From the NCBI GenBank assembly GCA_937858235.1, contig CALLZZ010000381.1, forward strand, positions 1-11,572: a stretch of DNA of 11,572 bases. The letters are read 5' to 3'. Position 1 is the stretch's first letter; each line of letters opens with the position of its first letter. Positions 6,223 through 11,572 of the stretch are shown here, one piece after another. This stretch comes from an uncultured Clostridia bacterium. GTDB lineage: Bacteria > Bacillota > Clostridia > Oscillospirales > Oscillospiraceae. The notes below the pieces were generated by a model. The model was not told where the DNA came from and did no database searches. It was given only the letters and a program-made list of their open reading frames with translations. The position numbers and the translations under genes were made by a program.

Positions 6223-7391
6223 ACCGATACCTCCCGTTGTCCCTTATCGTCCAGCACAATGACCGTGGTTACTCCATGTTCTTTTGCCATCTTCATAGTG
6301 CTTTCCAGACGCATACAGGGAGAAAGCTGGCAGGTACCTTCCAGTAAATGATCCACAATGGACAATGCCCAACCCAGCAACTCCGGATCATAGTGCACCA
6401 CTGTCTCCACAGAAGGCAGCTCTGCCTTGGGTAGGCAAGATGCCAGCGCATCCACATCCACTGCAAGGCCGGTCGCCTGAGCAGGCCGTCCAAAACAGGT
6501 GGCCAGATTATCGTAACGGCCTCCGGACAACACTGCAACACCAGCACCCTCTGCGTACCCACGGAAAATCACGCCCGTGTAATAGTCCAACTGGTGCACC
6601 ATGCCCAGATCAAACTTGACATGGTCACCGAATCCAGCTGCACACAAGGTTTCGTACAGGGTTCGAAGGTAGGTTGTCACTTCCGATGCGCCGCCCTGGA
6701 GCGCTTCCGCCTCATCCAAAACCTCTACGCCGCCAAAGAGAAATGCAAGGCGCTTAATGGCTGCACACCCTTCCTGGGATTCGTAGGGCAACAGAAAATC
6801 GTTCAGCGCAGCGTAATTTTTCCCCTCAATCAGACAGCGCATCTTTTCTTCCTCTTCCGCGTCCATTTCCAGGCGATCCGCAAACAGACGGAAGATGCCG
6901 GCATGCCCCAACTCTACATGGAATTTTTCCAGACCGCAGGTTTTTATGGCTTCCACAGCCACTGCGATTACCTCCAGATCCGCCTTGATTCCGCCTGCGC
7001 CGATCAGCTCAATCCCACACTGAGGAATTTCGCTGTTCTCACCCTTATGTCCGGAACTGGAGCGATAAACGTTCCCATTATAGTAGAACCGTCTCGGCAA
7101 AACCATATCCTTCAGTTTTGTACCAGCGACGCGGGCGATGGGAGTGGTCATATCGGGGCGCATAACACAAATCTTCCCGCTGCGATCAATTACTTTACTC
7201 AAGTTTTCCTGGGGAATATTATTGCCTGCCAGGGTAAATACATCGTAATATTCCATTTCTGGAGTCATTATCTCCGTGTAGCCACGCTGACGAAACAGAT
7301 GGGTTAAGTTCATCTGTACGCTGCGGCGTTCCATGCACTCCCCAAAGAGGCGATCTCGTGTACCTTCTGGGGTATTGGGAATATAATTCAT
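6219..7391 (-). CDS. hisZ: ATP phosphoribosyltransferase regulatory subunit (HisRS paralogue)
   Basis: HisZ is related to the catalytic core of histidyl-tRNA synthetase but does not charge tRNA. It assembles with short HisG in a hetero-octamer and gives it activity and histidine feedback. The 390-residue protein shows class II synthetase-type motifs: MRPDMTTPIARVAGT, a motif 2-like FYYNGNVYRSSSG-HKGENSEIPQCGIELIG, HQLDYYTGVIFRGY (the histidine-pocket segment) and the motif 3-like GGRYDNLATCFGRPAQATGLAVDVD. The C-terminal stretch after about 315 is short and unlike a HisRS anticodon-binding domain, which with the neighbouring short hisG identifies it as HisZ. It is the first operon gene. Its ATG at 7391 has AGGAG 9 nt upstream, and the promoter candidate lies about 60 nt further up. 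Confidence 0.95.
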   Translation of the reverse strand: MNYIPNTPEGTRDRLFGECMERRSVQMNLTHLFRQRGYTEIMTPEMEYYDVFTLAGNNIPQENLSKVIDRSGKICVMRPDMTTPIARVAGTKLKDMVLPRRFYYNGNVYRSSSGHKGENSEIPQCGIELIGAGGIKADLEVIAVAVEAIKTCGLEKFHVELGHAGIFRLFADRLEMDAEEEEKMRCLIEGKNYAALNDFLLPYESQEGCAAIKRLAFLFGGVEVLDEAEALQGGASEVTTYLRTLYETLCAAGFGDHVKFDLGMVHQLDYYTGVIFRGYAEGAGVAVLSGGRYDNLATCFGRPAQATGLAVDVDALASCLPKAELPSVETVVHYDPELLGWALSIVDHLLEGTCQLSPCMRLESTMKMAKEHGVTTVIVLDDKGQREVSV

Positions 7392-7399
7392 AAATCAAC

Positions 7400-7430
7400 G
7401 CTCCTGTCTCAAAGGCGCAGCGCAGGCGCC
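7400..7430 (-). promoter_or_regulatory. Leader hairpin region of the his operon with an alternative pairing over the hisZ RBS
   Basis: On the transcribed strand, GGCGC (7430-7426) can pair with GCGCC (7418-7414) around a 7-nt loop, giving a compact GC hairpin in the predicted leader. Part of its left arm, GCGCCTG (7429-7423), can instead pair with CAGGAGC (7406-7400), with one G-A mismatch. That second segment contains the hisZ Shine-Dalgarno AGGAG (7405-7401). The pairings are seen in the sequence; any regulatory role is inference, and the elements are short enough to arise by chance. Confidence 0.3.
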
Positions 7431-7444
7431 CACCACTTTAGCTC

Positions 7445-7480
7445 GCTAACACACTAGCACGAATGTTATCAATTGTCAAC
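7445..7480 (-). promoter_or_regulatory. Operator-like dyads overlapping the his promoter
   Basis: Two inverted repeats cover the promoter on the minus strand. GTTGACAATTGATAAC (7480-7465) is an imperfect 16-bp dyad, 6 of 8 symmetric positions, over the -35 box. GCTA-N6-TAGC (7458-7445) covers the -10 box and the predicted start site, and a further GCTA follows two bases later (7442-7439). The placement fits repressor sites. The binding protein is unknown; a TrpR-like HisR/YerC regulator is one possibility. Confidence 0.35.
7451..7479 (-). promoter_or_regulatory. Predicted sigma-A promoter of the his operon
   Basis: A consensus -35 box TTGACA (7479-7474) is followed after 17 nt by TAGTGT (7456-7451), which keeps the key first T, A and last T of a -10 box. 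It is preceded by TGC, which makes an extended -10. The predicted start near 7445-7444 gives a leader of about 53 nt before the hisZ ATG. The site lies in the only sizeable gap of the minus-strand gene run (7392-7522). No factor-independent terminator was seen between the Nudix stop and this promoter, so read-through from upstream is possible. Confidence 0.6.
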
Positions 7481-7522
7481 CAGAAATTCTCCAAATTGCC
7501 TCGCACCCGGTAAACTTGTCCC

Positions 7523-8146
7523 TTAATCGAACCGCGGAGTCCAATTTTCCGCCAGATACGCTTCATGGCAATAGAAAATTTGCTCCGGATTCTGTTTTCC
7601 TAAAATCAGTGGCGGCAGATCGTAGATTGAAAAGTAACGCCGCTCAGAGGTTTCCAAGTTGGGTTGGAATTCCCCACCAATTACGCGGCAGAGGACAAAT
7701 ATTTTGCAGACACCGTAAAAGTTTGCCGGACGATTGCGCAGGTTTTGGCTATCTAGAGCAATGATACGGTAGGGCTCTACCTGTACCCCTGCTTCCTCCC
7801 AAGCCTCCTTGATGGTATTGGAACGCACGGTTTCCTGCTCATCGCACCATCCCCCCGGCATGGACCACTTTCCGTTGCGCTCTCGTACCAGCAGTACTTG
7901 ATCGCCATTGAAAACAGCCGCTCGTGTCTCTATTTTTGGTGTCTGGTACCCGACATCCAACGCAAAGGTGTCTTTCATCTGTCCTGCCGACAAGTCCAAC
8001 TCGTAAGCAGCCATCTCCGCTGCAATGTCTCGAATGCGTAGGAAGCGTTCCCGGTCAAAATCGTTAGTTGTATACTGTATCCCGGCAGCCGCCATTGCCT
8101 GTAGTTCTTTTGCCCACAAAAAGTGCTTCGATGTGCTGTTTGTCAT
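7523..8146 (-). CDS. Nudix hydrolase with an N-terminal NUDIX_N2-like helical domain
   Basis: Residues from about 72 to the end form a Nudix fold. The Nudix box reads G-WCDEQ-E-TVRSNTI-KEAWEEAGV, matching Gx5Ex7REUxEExGU except for K in place of R, a change I believe is common in this subfamily. The EAWEE glutamates should bind Mg2+. Preceding it are KWSMPGGW and ETRAAVFNGDQVLLVRER, typical of ADP-ribose/nucleotide-sugar type Nudix enzymes. Residues 1-65 (starting MTNSTSKHFLWAKELQAMAAAG) resemble the helical N-terminal domain found in such proteins (NUDIX_N2, often annotated ADP-ribose pyrophosphatase). The substrate is a nucleoside diphosphate linked to another group, but which one is not readable from the sequence. 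The gene starts 18 nt after polC with a GGAG upstream, so it is probably cotranscribed with polC. Confidence 0.88.
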   Translation of the reverse strand: MTNSTSKHFLWAKELQAMAAAGIQYTTNDFDRERFLRIRDIAAEMAAYELDLSAGQMKDTFALDVGYQTPKIETRAAVFNGDQVLLVRERNGKWSMPGGWCDEQETVRSNTIKEAWEEAGVQVEPYRIIALDSQNLRNRPANFYGVCKIFVLCRVIGGEFQPNLETSERRYFSIYDLPPLILGKQNPEQIFYCHEAYLAENWTPRFD

Positions 8147-8164
8147 GGCTATTCACTCCACTTT

Positions 8165-11100
8165 TCAAAACAGGGTCAACTGACTGGTATCCGGAATATC
8201 ATCCAGTGCTCCCATATATTTTAGCTGTTCAATGTGCGCTTTGGACACTTTGGGACAGGCAGCAGAAAGCTCTTCTATTGAGATAAACTCGCGTCCTTTC
8301 CGCTGCTCTACAATGGATTCCGCTGCTGCTTCCCCCAGACCGGGCACCGCAGTAAAGGGCGGAATCAACAAGTTACGTTCCTCATCCATGAGGAACTCTG
8401 TAGCAGCACTCTCGTAGAGATTCATCTTTCCAAACGTAAAACCGCGGAGATAAAATTCATAGCACATTTCTAATGTGGTGTACATCTTATCCTCCACATC
8501 AGTAATCTTATCCTTTGCCTTGATCTCCTCCATTTTCTTCTTGCACACGTCCATCCCAAGGCACATACAAGTGGCATCCACCGCTTTGGCACGGATGGAA
8601 AAATAGGCTGAATAGAAAGCCAGGGGGTGATGTACTTTAAACCATGCGATTCGGAACGCCATGGTAACATAGGCGACTGCATGGGCTTTAGGAAACAGGT
8701 ATTTGATTTTACGGCAGGACTCGATATACCACTCTGGAATGTGATATTCCTGCATTTCCTCCACAATTCCGTCTGGCCAGGGTTTCCCCTTGTGAATCAC
8801 GCCTTTCCGGACCGCTTCCATGAACTTGAAGCTCCGCAGTTCATCGACTCCCATAGAGATCAGGTAGAGCATGATGTCATCTCGGCAGCCGATGGCCTCG
8901 GTAACGGATGCCGTACCGGATAGAATCAAATCCTTTGCATTGCCCAACCACACGTCAGTGCCATGAGAAAAACCAGATAGGCGCAGCAGGGTATCAAAGT
9001 TTTTAGGCTGGGTGTCGATGAGCATGCCCCGCGTAAACCCTGTTCCGAACTCTGGAATACCGCAAGAACCAGTTGGCCCTAAAACAGGATCGTTTTCAAA
9101 TCCCAGAACTTTGGAACTGCAAAAAATAGACATGGTATCCTTGTCATCTAGCCGGATTTTTTGTGGATCTACTCCGGTCAGATCTTGAAGCATACGAATC
9201 ATAGTCGGGTCATCGTGTCCCAGCATATCCAGCTTTAACAGATTATCCTCCATAGAGTGATATTCAAAGTGCGTTGTCACAATATCAGAGTGGGGATCAT
9301 CGGCTGGATGCTGCACCGGGCAGAAATCGTAGATTTCCTTGTCCGCTGGAATAACGACCATACCTCCCGGATGCTGGCCGGTGGTTCGCTTTACATTGGT
9401 ACATCCTTGGGCCATCCTGGCTTCTTCGGCCTTTGATACATTCAGATTGCGTTCTTCCAGGTATTTTAGCACATATCCATAGGCGGTCTGCTCTGCCACC
9501 GTGCCCACTGTGCCAGCCTTGAACACATGGTTTTCTCCAAACAACTCAAAGGTGTGCTGATGTGCCTTTGTCTGATATTCCCCCGAAAAGTTCAAGTCAA
9601 TATCTGGCACTTTGGTACCGCCATAGCCCAGGAATGTCTCGAAAGGAATGTTGAATCCATCTTTATCCAATAGCTCCCCGCAGACTGGGCAGTATTTGTC
9701 CGGCAGGTCTGCCCCGCACCCATATTTCTCTGTATCGGTATCGAAGTCAGCGTACCGACACTTTGGGCAGCGGTAATGAGGAGATAAGCTGTTTACCTCG
9801 GTAATCCCGGAAAGAAATGCTACGATAGAAGAACCCACGCTGCCTCGGGAACCAACCAGGTAGCCGTGCTCCATAGAATCCGCCACCAATTTCTGAGCAG
9901 ACATGTAAATCACATCGTACTTTCGTTGAATAATACCAGGTAGCTCCAAGTCAATTCGATCCTGCACGATCTGGGGCAACTCGTCTCCATAGAGCTTATG
10001 CGCCTTGTCGTAAACCAGATATTCTAGCTCTTTGGCCGAGTTTTCCAGCTTGGGTGCAAAAAGGCCCTTGGGCAGTGGCGGAATTCGGTCACACATTTTC
10101 GCAATGTGGTTGGGGGCTTCTATAACTACATTGCGGCAGTCCGCTTCGCCCAGATAACGGAATTCCTCCAGCATTTCATCCGTTGTTTTAAAATAAATGG
10201 GAAGCTCCTTATCCGCATCAGAAAACCCGCTGGCATTCAGCAGGATATGTCGAAAAATCTCCTGTTCTGGGTCTAAAAAATGTACGTCACCGGTGGCACA
10301 AACTGGTTTTCCAAGCTCTTTGCCTAAGCGGACAATGGTGCAGTTTAACTCCCGCAGCCCTTCCTGATCTGCAATCTGCCCCTTTTCCAATAAAAAGGAA
10401 TTGTTACAGATAGGTTGAATTTCCAAAAAATCATACCATGCTGCAATTCGCTGCAATTCCCGCCAGTCTTTGTGATCCAGCATCGCCCGGAACAGTTCAC
10501 CGGCAGCACAAGCACTGCCCACAATTAGCCCTTGCCGATTCTCGTTAATCAGGCTTTTCGGCATGATAGGATAACGCGAAAAATGTTCCAAGTGAGACAG
10601 CGAGATCAATTTATACAAATTACGCAGTCCGGTTTGATTTTTGGCCAGCAAAATCACATGCCCCGGTCTTTGCCGACGCTTGACCGCTGAGCGCAGTTGG
10701 AGCATTGCCGCATTGATTTCACTGATCCGTTGAATTTTCAAATCCGCTAACATCCGACGGAAGGGAATCAGCATATATCCTACCACCGCAGCGTCATCGC
10801 AGGCACGATGATGTTGAAATGCCGGCAGATCCAGATGTTCTGCCACAATATCCAGCTTGTATTTCCCCAGATGTGGCAGCAGATTTTGAGCAAGGATTAA
10901 CGTATCAATGGACGGATTCTCAAACGACCGCCCCATTCTACGGCAGCCTTCTGACAGGAATCCCATATCGAATTCTGCATTGTGAGCCGCCATAGGCCGC
11001 TGACCGACCCAATCCAGAAAGTCACTCAATGCCGCTTCCTGTCCTATTGCATCCGCTACCATGGAATCTGTAATCCCGGTTAGCTCGACGATATCCCTTG

Positions 11101-11572
11101 GAATGGGACGCCCTGGGTTTACAAAGGTGTTGTAGCGGTCGATCACTTCCCCGTCTTTCAATACAACCGCACCAATTTCCGTAATAGAATCCTTTTGTCG
11201 ATTCAAGCCAGTCGTTTCAATATCAAAGCAGACAATCTCCGTGTCCAATGACAGATCACAAGCACCATGTACCACCACGCGGTCATCCACGTCATTGACA
11301 TAATACCCCTCTACGCCATAGATTACTTTGATTTTGTCGCCAGCTGCACTGGCAGCGTCCGGGAAAGACTGCGCAATACCGTGATCGGTGACGGCAATGG
11401 CAGAATGCCCCCAGGAAATCGCCCGTTTCACTGCGTCCTTGACCTCAGTCAGTGCATCCATTTTAGAGAACCGTGTATGCAGATGTAGCTCTACCCGCTT
11501 TTCCTTCGCCTGATCTTTTCGCGCCGGCGGCGCCTCTGCCTCTGCTATCGCAAAGGGTGACAGCTCCAGATC
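8165..11572 (-). CDS. polC: DNA polymerase III PolC-type alpha subunit, C-terminal part (5' end outside window)
   Basis: PolC is the main replicative DNA polymerase of low-GC Gram-positives. The frame stays open to the window edge, giving 1135 visible residues of an enzyme usually about 1430-1450 long, so some 300 N-terminal residues are missing. The ATG at 11461 is internal: just before it is RVELHLHTRFSK, the start of the PHP domain. A DEDDh proofreading exonuclease is inserted at about residues 111-280 (CFDIETTGL, HNAEFDMGFL, HHRACDDAAV). The PHP domain resumes with GDVHFLD. The polymerase part has YLVGSRGSVGSS, a zinc-binding CPKC...CPVCG pair, the catalytic PDIDLNFSG (aspartates near 9604-9597) and LLKLDMLGHDD. 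A helix-hairpin-helix-like PGLGEAAAESI follows. The C-terminus ends in QLTLF, the beta-clamp binding motif. All key residues are intact. Confidence 0.96.
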   Translation of the reverse strand, partial: DLELSPFAIAEAEAPPARKDQAKEKRVELHLHTRFSKMDALTEVKDAVKRAISWGHSAIAVTDHGIAQSFPDAASAAGDKIKVIYGVEGYYVNDVDDRVVVHGACDLSLDTEIVCFDIETTGLNRQKDSITEIGAVVLKDGEVIDRYNTFVNPGRPIPRDIVELTGITDSMVADAIGQEAALSDFLDWVGQRPMAAHNAEFDMGFLSEGCRRMGRSFENPSIDTLILAQNLLPHLGKYKLDIVAEHLDLPAFQHHRACDDAAVVGYMLIPFRRMLADLKIQRISEINAAMLQLRSAVKRRQRPGHVILLAKNQTGLRNLYKLISLSHLEHFSRYPIMPKSLINENRQGLIVGSACAAGELFRAMLDHKDWRELQRIAAWYDFLEIQPICNNSFLLEKGQIADQEGLRELNCTIVRLGKELGKPVCATGDVHFLDPEQEIFRHILLNASGFSDADKELPIYFKTTDEMLEEFRYLGEADCRNVVIEAPNHIAKMCDRIPPLPKGLFAPKLENSAKELEYLVYDKAHKLYGDELPQIVQDRIDLELPGIIQRKYDVIYMSAQKLVADSMEHGYLVGSRGSVGSSIVAFLSGITEVNSLSPHYRCPKCRYADFDTDTEKYGCGADLPDKYCPVCGELLDKDGFNIPFETFLGYGGTKVPDIDLNFSGEYQTKAHQHTFELFGENHVFKAGTVGTVAEQTAYGYVLKYLEERNLNVSKAEEARMAQGCTNVKRTTGQHPGGMVVIPADKEIYDFCPVQHPADDPHSDIVTTHFEYHSMEDNLLKLDMLGHDDPTMIRMLQDLTGVDPQKIRLDDKDTMSIFCSSKVLGFENDPVLGPTGSCGIPEFGTGFTRGMLIDTQPKNFDTLLRLSGFSHGTDVWLGNAKDLILSGTASVTEAIGCRDDIMLYLISMGVDELRSFKFMEAVRKGVIHKGKPWPDGIVEEMQEYHIPEWYIESCRKIKYLFPKAHAVAYVTMAFRIAWFKVHHPLAFYSAYFSIRAKAVDATCMCLGMDVCKKKMEEIKAKDKITDVEDKMYTTLEMCYEFYLRGFTFGKMNLYESAATEFLMDEERNLLIPPFTAVPGLGEAAAESIVEQRKGREFISIEELSAACPKVSKAHIEQLKYMGALDDIPDTSQLTLF

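Noticed and set aside
6594..7307. Plus-strand open frame of 237 aa opposite hisZ
   Set aside because: It lies fully antisense to HisZ, whose synthetase-type motifs are clear. The plus-strand protein shows no domain and lacks a convincing start context.
6219..7391. Histidyl-tRNA synthetase (hisS) instead of hisZ
   Set aside because: It lacks a recognisable anticodon-binding domain, has diverged motif 2, and overlaps a short-form hisG that requires HisZ.
7392..7522. Histidine T-box riboswitch or His-leader peptide upstream of hisZ
   Set aside because: The predicted leader is only about 53 nt, too short for a T-box. The AGGGTGGNACCGCG core is absent (AAAGTGGTGGGCGC is only superficially similar), no terminator/antiterminator pair is seen, and there is no run of histidine codons.
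11459..11461. ATG at 11461 as the polC start
   Set aside because: The frame continues upstream and encodes the conserved HLHT motif of the PHP domain, so the true start is beyond the window edge.

Overview
The window looks like chromosomal DNA from a Gram-positive bacterium of the Clostridia, possibly an Oscillospirales-type gut anaerobe (genus-level placement is inference only). The evidence is a PolC-type replicative polymerase, a short-form HisG with a separate HisZ, strong GGAGG ribosome-binding sites, tight gene spacing and roughly balanced base composition. I see no mobile element, CRISPR array, rRNA or tRNA.

Layout from left to right. Positions 1-579 (+) hold the 3' end of a MerR-family regulator: a coiled coil followed by a GyrI-like effector domain. 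A hairpin at 592-629 with T-runs on both sides probably ends transcription from both directions. From 7391 down to 645 (-) lies a compact nine-gene histidine biosynthesis operon, in transcription order hisZ-hisG-hisD-hisB-hisH-hisA-hisF-hisI-hisE. Its genes overlap by 4 nt, abut, or are separated by no more than 15 nt. The 131-nt gap at 7392-7522 carries a good promoter candidate (TTGACA, 17 nt, extended -10), operator-like dyads and a short leader. Upstream on the same strand are a Nudix hydrolase (8146-7523) and the C-terminal part of polC (from the window edge to 8165).

HisG/HisZ commit PRPP and ATP. HisE and HisI hydrolyse and open the product, HisA isomerises it, and HisH/HisF insert nitrogen and release IGP and AICAR. 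HisB dehydrates IGP, and HisD makes the last two oxidations. The transaminase (hisC) and the histidinol-phosphate phosphatase are not in the window, so they must be encoded elsewhere.

The most unusual feature is hisE. It encodes two HisE (phosphoribosyl-ATP pyrophosphohydrolase) domains in tandem. The first keeps all the acidic metal ligands. The second keeps the fold signature (about 50% identity over 54 residues) but has lost three of the five acidic ligands (E to A, E to L, D to N). It looks like a fused active domain plus pseudoenzyme domain. The his promoter/leader region, with clustered GCTA/TAGC elements and two competing leader pairings, is the second place worth attention.
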